Positions 28,721 to 36,934 of a stretch of DNA of 64,000 bases are shown here, in pieces; positions within the stretch are counted from its first letter, which is position 1, and each line of letters begins with the position of its first letter. The notes under the pieces are model-generated. The model saw nothing but the letters and a program-made list of their open reading frames with translations, did not search any database and was not told the origin of the DNA. The stretch comes from Mycobacterium kyorinense. GTDB taxonomy: Bacteria > Actinomycetota > Actinomycetes > Mycobacteriales > Mycobacteriaceae. The stretch spans positions 28,865-92,864 of the forward strand of contig NZ_LZKJ01000059.1 of NCBI RefSeq assembly GCF_001672775.1, given 5' to 3'. The position numbers and the translations under genes are program-made.

Positions 28721-30034
28721 CTATTGGTCGACAATCCGGTGCGCCTTGCCCGCTGATCGCTCGATCGAGCCGGCGGCCACCACACTCACGATCACGCTGA
28801 CGCCGATGCGGTTCTTGATCTGCCGCGCCAGCGCATCCGCTGCGCGTTGGCGGTGTTCAACCCCAACACCTCGGCGGTGCTCCACCCGCACGGTCAACTG
28901 CTCGAGCCGGCCCGGGCGGTCGAGCACACACTGAAACTGCGGCGCCAACGCGGGCTGCTGGAGAATCAATTCCTCGATCTGGCTCGGAAATACGTTCACA
29001 CCACGCAAGATCATCATGTCGTCGCTGCGGCCGGTGATCCTGCGCATCCGGCGCATCGAGCGGGCGGTGCCGGGCAATAAAGCGGTCAGATCACGAGTGC
29101 GATATCGGATGACCGGGAAGGCCTCCTTGGTCAGGGAGGTGAACACGAGCTCGCCGTCACTGCCGTCGGGCAACACTTCCTCAGTGACTGGGTCGATGAT
29201 CTCCGGATAGAAGTGGTCTTCCCAAATATGCAGCCCGTCCCGGGTTTCCACGCATTCCTGGGCGACGCCGGGACCCATCACTTCGGACAGGCCATAGATG
29301 TCGACGGCGCTGATGCTGAGGCGGTGTTCGAGTTCGACCCGCATCTCGTCGGTCCACGGTTCGGCGCCGAACACCCCAACCCGCAGCGACGTGGCCCGCG
29401 GGTCGATGCCGGCCGCCTCCATAGCGTCGGCGATGGTCAGCATGTAGGACGGGGTGACCATGATGGCGTCGGGCCGGAAGTCGGCGATCAGCTGGACCTG
29501 CCGGTCGGTCATGCCGCCCGACATCGGGATCACAGTGCAGCCGAGTCGTTCGGCGCCGTAGTGGGCGCCGATACCGCCGGTGAAAAGCCCGTAGCCGTAG
29601 GCGATGTGGACCTTGTCGGTCGAGCGCACGCCCCCGGCACGCAACGAGCGCGCGACGAGGTTGGCCCAGGTGTCGATGTCGGCGGCGGTGTAGCCGACGA
29701 CGGTGGGACGCCCGGTAGTGCCAGACGACGCGTGCAACCGCGCCACCCGGGGCTGCGGCACCGCGAACATGCCGAACGGATAGTTCGCCCGCAAATCGGC
29801 CTTGGTGGTCAACGGAAACAACGCGAGATCGCCGAGCTCTTTGAGGTCGCTGGGGTGTACGCCGCGAGCGTCGAACGCCGCGCGGTAGTGCGGCACGTTC
29901 TGATAGGCGTGCTGCAGTGACCATTTCAGCCGGCGCAGCTGCAGGGCGGAGATCTCGTCGCGGGAAGCGGTCTCGATCGGCTCGAGCTCATCGGGCGAAC
30001 GGCAGGCCGCGGGGCGGTCGACGATCTCGGTCAT
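28721..30034 (-). CDS. paaK: Phenylacetate-CoA ligase
   Basis: 437 residues from ATG 30034. ANL-family adenylating enzyme that activates phenylacetate with ATP and CoA, the first pathway step. Motifs: LHASSGTTGRPTVVGYT (P-loop-like A3), IYGLSEVMGPGVAQE, and the hinge RITGRSDDMMILRGVNVFPSQIEE with the PaaK-type C-terminal domain (cited in parts). Starts 15 bp after paaE; last gene of the minus-strand paa operon. Confidence 0.95.
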   Translation of the reverse strand: MTEIVDRPAACRSPDELEPIETASRDEISALQLRRLKWSLQHAYQNVPHYRAAFDARGVHPSDLKELGDLALFPLTTKADLRANYPFGMFAVPQPRVARLHASSGTTGRPTVVGYTAADIDTWANLVARSLRAGGVRSTDKVHIAYGYGLFTGGIGAHYGAERLGCTVIPMSGGMTDRQVQLIADFRPDAIMVTPSYMLTIADAMEAAGIDPRATSLRVGVFGAEPWTDEMRVELEHRLSISAVDIYGLSEVMGPGVAQECVETRDGLHIWEDHFYPEIIDPVTEEVLPDGSDGELVFTSLTKEAFPVIRYRTRDLTALLPGTARSMRRMRRITGRSDDMMILRGVNVFPSQIEELILQQPALAPQFQCVLDRPGRLEQLTVRVEHRRGVGVEHRQRAADALARQIKNRIGVSVIVSVVAAGSIERSAGKAHRIVDQ

Positions 30035-30048
30035 GTGTGACTCCTCGG

Positions 30049-31110
30049 TCAGGCGTCGAAGTCGATGGTGACGGCGTCGCTGCACGGAAGCGATTGGCAG
30101 GTCAACACGAAACCTGCTGCTAATTCCGCAGTTTCGAGTGCGTAGTTGCGGCGCATATCAACACTGCCGGCGGTCACCTTGGCACGGCAGGTGCCGCACA
30201 CCCCGCCCTTGCACGCGAACGGCAAGTCGTCGCGGGATCGCTGCGCGGCGTCGAGCACCGTGCTGTGCCGCGGCAAGCGCAGCGTGCTGGAGCGGCCATC
30301 CAGGATGATGGTGACCTCGCTGGTGGGCCCATCGGCGGTGGCCTCGAGGTGGTGGGCCGGTGGCGGGGCAACGTCTTCGACGAAGAACAGTTCTCGGTGC
30401 ACCCGGTCGCCGGGGACGCCGAGGTCGCGCAGCACCCGTTGAGCGTCGACGACCATGCCGTGCGGCCCGCACAGCCAGAAGTGGTCGACGGCATCGATCG
30501 GAACCAAAGTCTGCAACAGGCCCCGGATGCGGTCGGCGTCGAGTCGGCCGCTGAACAGGTCCACGCCGCGGGGCTCGCGGGAGAGCACGTGAATCAATTC
30601 GAATCGCGCGCGAAAGCTGTCCTTGAGGTCGGCGAGTTCCTCGGCGAACATCACCGAGCTGGCGTGCCGATTCCCGTAGAACAGCGTTACGTGCGAATCG
30701 GGTTGGTGCAGCACGCTTGCGGCGATCGAGAGGATCGGCGTGATGCCGGATCCCGCGGCGATCAGCACGTGGCGGGCACCGCCACCGGGTTCGGCGGCAA
30801 AGCTGCCCGCCGGGGTCTGCACCTCTACCGTGTCACCGGGACGCAGGTCGCGGACCATCCACGGGGAGAAGGCTCCGCCCGGTACTTCCCGGACCCCGAT
30901 CCGCAGCGGCTCGCCCACCGGCGCGCAGATCGAATAGCTGCGTCGTTCTTCGGTGCTGCCCGACCGCTTTCGCAATGTCACCGACTGGCCAGGCCGGAAC
31001 GCGAAGGCCGGTTGCAGCTCGTCGGGCACGGCGAACGTGACGGCCACAGCGTCGTCGCAGAGGTGCTGCACCGCGGCCACCGACAGCGGGTGGAAAGTGC
31101 GGGTGGTCAT
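30049..31110 (-). CDS. paaE: Phenylacetyl-CoA epoxidase reductase subunit
   Basis: 353 residues. N-terminal ferredoxin-NADP reductase module (RRSYSICAP for FAD, LIAAGSGITPILSIA for NAD(P)) and a C-terminal plant-type 2Fe-2S domain (CKGGVCGTC and a later CQS). Supplies electrons to the PaaABC epoxidase. One base separates it from paaD. Confidence 0.95.
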   Translation of the reverse strand: MTTRTFHPLSVAAVQHLCDDAVAVTFAVPDELQPAFAFRPGQSVTLRKRSGSTEERRSYSICAPVGEPLRIGVREVPGGAFSPWMVRDLRPGDTVEVQTPAGSFAAEPGGGARHVLIAAGSGITPILSIAASVLHQPDSHVTLFYGNRHASSVMFAEELADLKDSFRARFELIHVLSREPRGVDLFSGRLDADRIRGLLQTLVPIDAVDHFWLCGPHGMVVDAQRVLRDLGVPGDRVHRELFFVEDVAPPPAHHLEATADGPTSEVTIILDGRSSTLRLPRHSTVLDAAQRSRDDLPFACKGGVCGTCRAKVTAGSVDMRRNYALETAELAAGFVLTCQSLPCSDAVTIDFDA

Positions 31111-31111
31111 C

Positions 31112-31609
31112 CTAGATCTCCTTCACCCGCTCGAACGGTTCGGCGCAGGATCGGCAGCGGTGCAGCGACTTGCACGGTGTAGCAGCGAATTCCGACGTCT
31201 TCTCGGTGTCGACCGATCCGCATCGCGGGCAGTGGACCCCCTGGCGGCGCGGGGTCAGGGTGAGCAGCACCGGTCCGCTGTGACTGGGCCCGGGCGGGGC
31301 GATGCCATAGTCGGCGAGCTTGCGGCGTCCGTCGTCGCTGATCCAATCGGTGCTCCACGCCGGGCTCAGCGCAGTGCGGATCTGCGCGTCGTCGAACCCG
31401 GCCCTGGCCAGCGCCCGCCGCAAGTCAGCGCGGATGGTGGCCATGGCCGGACACCCGGAGTAGGTGGGGGTGATGGTGACGACCACCCGCCCGTGCTCGT
31501 CGCTGGACACGTCGCGCAGCACCCCGAGGTCGGCGAGCGTCAGGATCGGCAGCTCCGGGTCCGTGACCTCAGCGGCCACCCGTCGCGCCCGGTCGAGCGG
31601 GATCACCAC
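31112..31609 (-). CDS. paaD: Phenylacetyl-CoA epoxidase assembly protein (DUF59/MIP18-like)
   Basis: 165 residues. N-terminal DUF59 domain (AAEVTDPELPILTLADLGVLRDV; YSGCPAM with the conserved Cys) and a C-terminal zinc-ribbon-like CPRC...CRSC segment typical of PaaD. Needed for assembly of the diiron epoxidase. The GTG start at 31609 overlaps the paaC stop by 7 bp. Confidence 0.92.
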   Translation of the reverse strand: MVIPLDRARRVAAEVTDPELPILTLADLGVLRDVSSDEHGRVVVTITPTYSGCPAMATIRADLRRALARAGFDDAQIRTALSPAWSTDWISDDGRRKLADYGIAPPGPSHSGPVLLTLTPRRQGVHCPRCGSVDTEKTSEFAATPCKSLHRCRSCAEPFERVKEI

Positions 31610-32526
31610 TGCCCCAATGGATGTTCCCGGGCAACGGATTGCATTTCGGTGAGCAGCGGTCCCATCGCCCCGGTGTGCATGCCGTCGCGCCCACTCCGAC
31701 CGCCCGAGGTTGACGGTGGAACCAGGAGTTCGGCGGCGTGAAACACCTGCCGCATCACCGCATCGAATTCGGCGCGCAGGTCGGCCGGGTCGACACCGGC
31801 GCCAACGGCGGCCAGGCGCGTCTCGACCGGATGGCCGATGAACAGTTCACCGACGTAGGGCCAGACCACGCCGAGGGCGGCCTCGACCCGGCGCCGGGAT
31901 TCGGCTGTGCCGCAGGCCAGAGTGATCAGCCAGCGGGCGGCGTAGTCACGTTGGTAGGTCACCTCTTTGACGCCCTTGGCCGCCACTGCGGCCAGCACCG
32001 GGTCGCGGGATCCACGCAACCGCTGCAGCAGGGCCAGCCGGTAGGTGGCGAACACCAGCAGTCGCGTGATGGTCACCGCGAAGTCGCCGTTGTCGAGTTC
32101 GGCCAGTCGCACATTAACGAACTGCGGTTCGCCGCGGAAGAACGCGAGCGCGTCCTCGGCGGGAATGGGCGATCCCTCGGGCAGGGTGGGCACCACGTCG
32201 GGGTCGGCGGCGGCGGCGCGGGCCAGCAGCAGCCGGGCCTGCCCGAGTAGGTCCAGGCCGATGTTGGCCAGCGCGACTTCCTCTTCGAGTTCCGGTGCGC
32301 GGGTGAGCCATTGGGTCAGGCGCTGCGCGACGATCAGTGCATCGTCGCCGAGCATCAGGCAGTAGCTGGCCAGATCCGCGCCGTCGATGCCGTCGGCCAG
32401 GCGGGTGTCCACCCCGGCCAGCGGGTCGTCGAAGCTGGTGCCGAATGCCCACTGGTCGGCGGCGTCGATGTCGACGAGGCCGGTGTAGGCCGAGTCGTGG
32501 TCAATCATGGCGGGTCCTGGCCTCAC
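31603..32526 (-). CDS. paaC: Phenylacetyl-CoA epoxidase structural subunit
   Basis: 307 residues, the non-catalytic ferritin-like partner of PaaA (DALIVAQRLTQWLTRAPELEEEVALANI in parts, TYQRDYAARWLI). GTG 32526 overlaps the paaB stop in GTGA; an ATG 18 bp further in is an alternative. Longer than the E. coli protein mainly at the C-terminus, which is Ser/Gly-rich. Confidence 0.92.
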   Translation of the reverse strand: MRPGPAMIDHDSAYTGLVDIDAADQWAFGTSFDDPLAGVDTRLADGIDGADLASYCLMLGDDALIVAQRLTQWLTRAPELEEEVALANIGLDLLGQARLLLARAAAADPDVVPTLPEGSPIPAEDALAFFRGEPQFVNVRLAELDNGDFAVTITRLLVFATYRLALLQRLRGSRDPVLAAVAAKGVKEVTYQRDYAARWLITLACGTAESRRRVEAALGVVWPYVGELFIGHPVETRLAAVGAGVDPADLRAEFDAVMRQVFHAAELLVPPSTSGGRSGRDGMHTGAMGPLLTEMQSVAREHPLGQW

Positions 32527-32822
32527 ATGTGCGCGACGGTGTCGGGGATGTCGTAGAAGGTGGGGTGGCGGTAGACCTTGTCGCCGCTGGGTGCGAAATA
32601 CGGGTCTTTTTCGCTAGGGCTGGAGGCGGTGATCGCCGCGGAGCGCACCACCCAGATGCTGACACCCTCGTTGCGCCGGGTGTAGACGTCGCGGGCGTGG
32701 CGCAGGGCCATCTCGTCGTCGGCGGCGTGCAGCGATCCTACGTGGACGTGGTTGAGGCCGCGTTTGCCGCGGACGAATACCTCGTACAGTGGCCAGGCCG
32801 GGTCAACTTGCTTGTCGCTCAT
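32523..32822 (-). CDS. paaB: Phenylacetyl-CoA epoxidase subunit PaaB
   Basis: 99 residues, normal for PaaB. Signature [24 protein letters not shown] at the N-terminus (cited in part) and [13 protein letters not shown]. It bridges PaaAC heterodimers in the epoxidase. The ATG at 32822 lies inside the last 20 bp of paaA. Confidence 0.93.
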   Translation of the reverse strand: MSDKQVDPAWPLYEVFVRGKRGLNHVHVGSLHAADDEMALRHARDVYTRRNEGVSIWVVRSAAITASSPSEKDPYFAPSGDKVYRHPTFYDIPDTVAHM

Positions 32823-33738
32823 CGTGTTTCCTCTTGTCGGCGAAGGCGGTGGCGGCCTGCCGCACCCAGCGGCCCTCGTCGTGGGCGGCTTTGCGGGTGG
32901 CGATCCGTTCGTGGTTGCAGGGGCCGTTGCCGTGGACGACGGCCAGGAACTCCGACCAATCGGGGGTGCCGAAGTCATAGCAGCCGCGCTGTTCGTTCCA
33001 CGCCAGCTCGGGGTCGGGGAAACCGACGCCGAGGACTTCGCCCTGCGGGACGGTCATGTCGACGAACCGCTGTCGCAGTTCATCGTTGGTGTGGCGTTTG
33101 ATGCCCCAGGCCATCGACTGGGCGGTGTTCGGTGATTGGTCGTCGGGCGGGCCGAACATCATCAGCGCCGGCCACCACCACCGGTCGACGGCGTCTTGGA
33201 CCATCGCGCGTTGCTCGTCGGTGCCGCGCATCATCGTCAGCAACAGTTCGAAGCCCTGCCGCTGGTGAAACGACTCCTCCTTGCAGATCCGGATCATCGC
33301 GCGGGCATAGGGTCCATAGGAGCTGCGGCACAGCGGCACCTGGTTGCAGATCGCGGCGCCGTCGACCAGCCAGCCGATCACGCCGATATCGGCGTAGCTC
33401 AGCGTCGGATAGTTGAAGATCGACGAGTATTTCTGCTTGCCGGCAATGAGTTTCGCGGTCAGGTCGCCGCGGTCGGCGCCGAGGGTTTCCGCAGCGGAAT
33501 ACAGGTACAGGCCGTGGCCGGCTTCGTCTTGCACCTTGGCCAGCAGGATCGCTTTGCGCCGCAGTGACGGCGCTCGGGTCAGCCAGTTACCCTCCGGCTG
33601 CATGCCGATGATCTCCGAGTGCGCGTGCTGGGCGATCTGGCGGATCAGCGTGTGGCGGTAGCCGTCGGGCATCTGATCGCGCGGCTCCACGCGCTGCCCG
33701 GCGGCGATGATCTCGTCGAAGGTCATCGCGGTGCTCAC
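32803..33738 (-). CDS. paaA: Phenylacetyl-CoA 1,2-epoxidase catalytic subunit
   Basis: 311 residues from GTG 33738 (GTGA overlap with the upstream enoyl-CoA hydratase; an ATG four codons in, at 33726, is possible). Diiron ferritin-like protein: [17 protein letters not shown] and [13 protein letters not shown] supply the carboxylate/His ligands. It epoxidises the aromatic ring of phenylacetyl-CoA. Confidence 0.95.
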   Translation of the reverse strand: MSTAMTFDEIIAAGQRVEPRDQMPDGYRHTLIRQIAQHAHSEIIGMQPEGNWLTRAPSLRRKAILLAKVQDEAGHGLYLYSAAETLGADRGDLTAKLIAGKQKYSSIFNYPTLSYADIGVIGWLVDGAAICNQVPLCRSSYGPYARAMIRICKEESFHQRQGFELLLTMMRGTDEQRAMVQDAVDRWWWPALMMFGPPDDQSPNTAQSMAWGIKRHTNDELRQRFVDMTVPQGEVLGVGFPDPELAWNEQRGCYDFGTPDWSEFLAVVHGNGPCNHERIATRKAAHDEGRWVRQAATAFADKRKHDERQAS

Positions 33739-34520
33739 TGTCCGACGAAGGTCGGGCGCCGCTTGGCGAGGAACGCTTCGACGGCGGCGCGGTGGTCGGT
33801 GCTGGCGCCCAGCAGCGCCTGGGCGCGGGCTTCGCGGCTGAGCACATCGGCGAGGTCGGCGCCGGCGTTGTCGGCGATCAGATGTTTGACGGCTTTGAAC
33901 GCTGCGGTCGGCCCGGTCGCGAGTTGCCGTGCTACCGCGGCGGTTTCGGCGGTGACGTCGGCGTCGGGCACCACGCGGTGGATCAGTCCCCAGGCGTGCG
34001 CGGTGTCGGCGTCGATGGTGTCGCCGAGGAGAAACAGCCCGGTCGCGCGGCTTTTGCCGATCAAGCTGGTGAGAGTTGCGCTCAGCCCCGAGTCGGCGGC
34101 CAGCCCGATGCCGCAGAACGCGGTGCCGAACTTGCTGCGCTGCCCGGCGATGCGGATGTCGGCGCCCAACGCGATGCCGAGACCGGCGCCGACGCAGGCT
34201 CCACCGATGCCGACGACGACCGGAACCTCGATGGCGTCCAGTGCCAGCACGATCGGGTTGTAGTGCTGCGCAACGGTGTCCATGGCGTGGCCGGCGTCGG
34301 CCCGCAGCGCCTCGACGTGCTCGCCGAGGTCTTGGCCGACACAGAAGTTCTTCCCGGACGCGGTGAGGGAAACTGCGCGAACACTGGGATCGCCGCCCGC
34401 AGCCGACAATGCCTTCAGCAGCTCCTCTTTCATCGCGCCATCCAAGGCGTTGGACGCTGCGGGCCGGTCCAAGACGATGCTGGCGACGCCGTCGTCGACG
34501 GTGTAGCTGACGGTGGTCAT
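33735..34520 (-). CDS. paaG: Enoyl-CoA hydratase/isomerase, PaaG-like
   Basis: 261 residues, crotonase family (oxyanion loops [11 protein letters not shown] and [21 protein letters not shown]). In this cluster one crotonase should isomerise the epoxide to oxepin-CoA (PaaG) and one should hydrate dehydroadipyl-CoA (PaaF). The PaaG label rests on best fit to the [17 protein letters not shown] pattern; roles could be swapped with the gene at 35371. ATGA overlaps on both sides. Confidence 0.8.
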   Translation of the reverse strand: MTTVSYTVDDGVASIVLDRPAASNALDGAMKEELLKALSAAGGDPSVRAVSLTASGKNFCVGQDLGEHVEALRADAGHAMDTVAQHYNPIVLALDAIEVPVVVGIGGACVGAGLGIALGADIRIAGQRSKFGTAFCGIGLAADSGLSATLTSLIGKSRATGLFLLGDTIDADTAHAWGLIHRVVPDADVTAETAAVARQLATGPTAAFKAVKHLIADNAGADLADVLSREARAQALLGASTDHRAAVEAFLAKRRPTFVGQ

Positions 34521-35374
34521 CGGGGCTGTCCTCCTTCGGTGTGGGGCCACGCGTAGAAGCCCTGGCCGGATTTGCGGCCGAGCTCGCCGCGGGCGACTTT
34601 GTCGCGCAATAGTTGCGGCGGGCAGAACCGCTCGCCCAGGGTGGTGTGCAGGTGCTCGGCGATGGCGAGCCGCACATCGAGGCCCACCAGGTCGGTGGAG
34701 CGCAGCGGCCCCGTCGCGTGGCGGTAGCCCAGTTCCATGGCGCAGTCGATCGTCGCGGCGTCGGCCACTCCCTCGTCGAGCATGCGGATGGCTTCCAGGC
34801 CGAGCGCCACGCCCAGGCGGCTGGTCGCGAAGCCGGGCGAATCGTTCACCACGACAGCGGTTTTGTCCAACGCCTGGACCCACTGCTGGGCCGATTCGAT
34901 GGTCGCGTGGTCGGTGGCGGGCCCGCGCACCACTTCGACGAGACTGGACGCCGGGACCGGGTTGAAGAAGTGCATGCCCAGGAAGCGGTGCGGACGCTCC
35001 AGCGCGGCGCCGAGATCTCCGATGGACAGCGAGCTGGTGTTGCTGGCCAGCACCGCGTCACGGCCTATGACTTTCTCGGCGGCGCTCAGCACCGCGATTT
35101 TGTCGTCGCCGCGTTCGGGCACCGCCTCGATCACCAGACCGGCGTCGGACGGCAGGTCCGTCAGCGAGGTGACGGTGTGCAGCAGGCCCAGCGCCGTATG
35201 GCCGTTGCCCTTTTCGGCGGCCCTGGCCAGGCCGCGGGCCACCCGCTCCCGCGCGGCTTGGGCGGCGTCGGCGTTGGCTTCGGCGATCGTGACCGTCGCG
35301 CCGGCGGCGGCGAATACCTGCGCGATGCCCGCACCCATCCGTCCGCCGCCGATCACCGCTACCACGCTCGTCAT
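34517..35374 (-). CDS. paaH: 3-hydroxyacyl-CoA dehydrogenase, PaaH-like
   Basis: 285 residues. Rossmann motif [19 protein letters not shown] near the start, the catalytic-loop region GMHFFNPVP (His) and [13 protein letters not shown] near the end. Oxidises 3-hydroxyadipyl-CoA with NAD+. Start and stop overlap neighbours by four bases. Confidence 0.92.
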   Translation of the reverse strand: MTSVVAVIGGGRMGAGIAQVFAAAGATVTIAEANADAAQAARERVARGLARAAEKGNGHTALGLLHTVTSLTDLPSDAGLVIEAVPERGDDKIAVLSAAEKVIGRDAVLASNTSSLSIGDLGAALERPHRFLGMHFFNPVPASSLVEVVRGPATDHATIESAQQWVQALDKTAVVVNDSPGFATSRLGVALGLEAIRMLDEGVADAATIDCAMELGYRHATGPLRSTDLVGLDVRLAIAEHLHTTLGERFCPPQLLRDKVARGELGRKSGQGFYAWPHTEGGQPR

Positions 35375-36111
35375 GCGCGGCTCTTTTCCAGAAACCGGGT
35401 CATCCGCTCAGTCTTGTCGGGGCTCTCGAACAACAGCGCCTGCGCGAAGTCGTCGAGCAGTGGGTGCGGCGAGGCGGCGTCGAGCACGGCTTTCGACAGC
35501 TGCAGCGCCAGCGCCGAGGAGCGCCCGATGGAGTCGGCCAGCGCGTGGGCGGCGGACAACGCCGCGCCGGTCTCGACGACCTCGCACACCAGCCCGTGGC
35601 GCAAAGCTGCGTCGGCGTCGAGCAGCCGACCACCCAGGATGACCTGCTTGGCCACCGACATGCCGATCAGGTCGGCGAGCCGGTAGCTGGCGCCGGCCGC
35701 GGCCACAATGCCCAGCCTCGGTTCCGGGTTGCCGAACCGGGCGCTCGCCCCGGCGATTCGAAGGTCGCAGGCATACGCCAGTTCGGCGCCGCCGCCCAAC
35801 GCGTTGCCCTCGACGGCGGCGATCGTCGGCATCGCCAGGGCGGCGATCCGATCGAACACGGCGCGGTTGATCCCGGCCAGCGCGTCATCGCGGCGCCGCC
35901 TGCGCAGCTCGGCGATGTCGGCGCCGGCGGCGAAATCGGTCCCGGCGCCGGTGATGATCAGCAGCCGCGGCTCGCGTTCCAGGTCGGCGCAGACGCGGTG
36001 CAGTTCGGCGACCATCGCGGCGTTGATCGCGTTGCGGTGGTCGGGTCGGTGCAGTCCGACGACGACGCGGTCGTCGGCCGCGTGCACCCGGAGCGTGTCG
36101 AAGACCGTCAC
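35371..36111 (-). CDS. paaF: Enoyl-CoA hydratase, PaaF-like
   Basis: 246 residues from GTG 36111. Crotonase family with GAGTDFAAGADIAEL and GNALGGGAELAYACDLRIAG, both carrying the hydratase pattern; predicted to hydrate 2,3-dehydroadipyl-CoA. First gene of the paaF-H-G-A-B-C-D-E-K operon, 15 bp downstream of the operator at 36126-36143. The start lacks a clear Shine-Dalgarno sequence. Confidence 0.82.
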   Translation of the reverse strand: MTVFDTLRVHAADDRVVVGLHRPDHRNAINAAMVAELHRVCADLEREPRLLIITGAGTDFAAGADIAELRRRRRDDALAGINRAVFDRIAALAMPTIAAVEGNALGGGAELAYACDLRIAGASARFGNPEPRLGIVAAAGASYRLADLIGMSVAKQVILGGRLLDADAALRHGLVCEVVETGAALSAAHALADSIGRSSALALQLSKAVLDAASPHPLLDDFAQALLFESPDKTERMTRFLEKSRA

Positions 36112-36125
36112 AGCTGCCAACAATA

Positions 36126-36143
36126 ACCGACCTTTCGGTCGGT
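36126..36143. promoter_or_regulatory. PaaR-type operator 1
   Basis: ACCGACCTTTCGGTCGGT, a 7+7 bp inverted repeat with a 4-bp centre, between divergent paaF and the TetR-family gene. A near-copy precedes paaZ at 36897-36914. Palindromes beginning ACCG and ending CGGT are known for actinobacterial TetR-type PaaR. Confidence 0.75.
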
Positions 36144-36205
36144 AATCAAGCCAGGGTCGGCCGGTTGACGCCGTCAACGCGTTCGGCAGTGCGATGATGT
36201 GCGGT

Positions 36206-36829
36206 ATGGCTGCGCCGCGTTCTCGACCCGCCGGCCAGGTCGGACGCCCGGGCTACGACCTGGACTCACTGCTGGCCGTCGCCGTGACGGTGTTCAACCA
36301 GCGCGGCTACGACGGCACCAGCATGGAGCATCTGGCCAGCCGGCTCGGGATCACCAAGTCGTCGATCTATCACCATGTGCCCGGCAAGGCCGAGCTGCTG
36401 CGGCTGTCGGTCAACCGGGCACTCGATGCGCTGTTCGCGGCCACCCGGGAACCCGACACCACCACCGGGCCGGCGATCGATCGACTGGAGAATCTGGTCC
36501 GTCGCAGCATTCATGTACTGGTAGAGCAACTTCCATACGTGACACTGCTGCTGCGCATCCGCGGTAACACCACCGTCGAGCGCCGCGCGCTGGCGCGTCG
36601 TCGCGAGTTCGATCAGATCGTCGAGCAGCTGGTGCAGGAGGCCGCCGAGGAGGGCAGCGTGCGACCCGACGTCGACCCCGCCCTGACCAGCCGGCTGATT
36701 TTCGGCACGGTCAACTCGCTCGTCGAGTGGTACAAGCCGACGCGTGGCCTGGGCGCCGACGCGCTGGCCGACGCAGTCGTCAAGTCGCTCTTCGACGGCC
36801 TGCGGGTGCCGTCGTCCGGCCAACGCTGA
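36206..36829 (+). CDS. paaR: TetR family regulator of phenylacetate catabolism (PaaR-like)
   Basis: 207 residues from ATG 36206 (ATG 36194 is also possible). TetR helix-turn-helix: LLAVAVTVFNQRGYDGTSMEHLASRLGITKSSIYHHVPGKAELL in parts; C-terminal TetR_C dimer domain. It sits between two matching operators and divergent from the paa operon, so it is probably the phenylacetyl-CoA-responsive repressor. Confidence 0.85.
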   Translation: MAAPRSRPAGQVGRPGYDLDSLLAVAVTVFNQRGYDGTSMEHLASRLGITKSSIYHHVPGKAELLRLSVNRALDALFAATREPDTTTGPAIDRLENLVRRSIHVLVEQLPYVTLLLRIRGNTTVERRALARRREFDQIVEQLVQEAAEEGSVRPDVDPALTSRLIFGTVNSLVEWYKPTRGLGADALADAVVKSLFDGLRVPSSGQR

Positions 36830-36896
36830 CGCTGTCCGATTCCGCCGCGGGTGCCGCGACCCTTGACGCCGACCCGCTCCGGCTGCCAGTCTGATA

Positions 36897-36914
36897 ACCG
36901 AACGAACGGACGGT
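36897..36914. promoter_or_regulatory. PaaR-type operator 2 (upstream of paaZ)
   Basis: ACCGAACGAACGGACGGT begins 38 bp before the paaZ ATG. It shares ACCGA-C---CGG-CGGT with operator 1 at identical spacing and is likewise a near-palindrome, indicating that paaZ has its own promoter controlled by the same regulator. Confidence 0.72.
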
Positions 36915-36934
36915 TGGGAAAGGATCGCGGTCGG

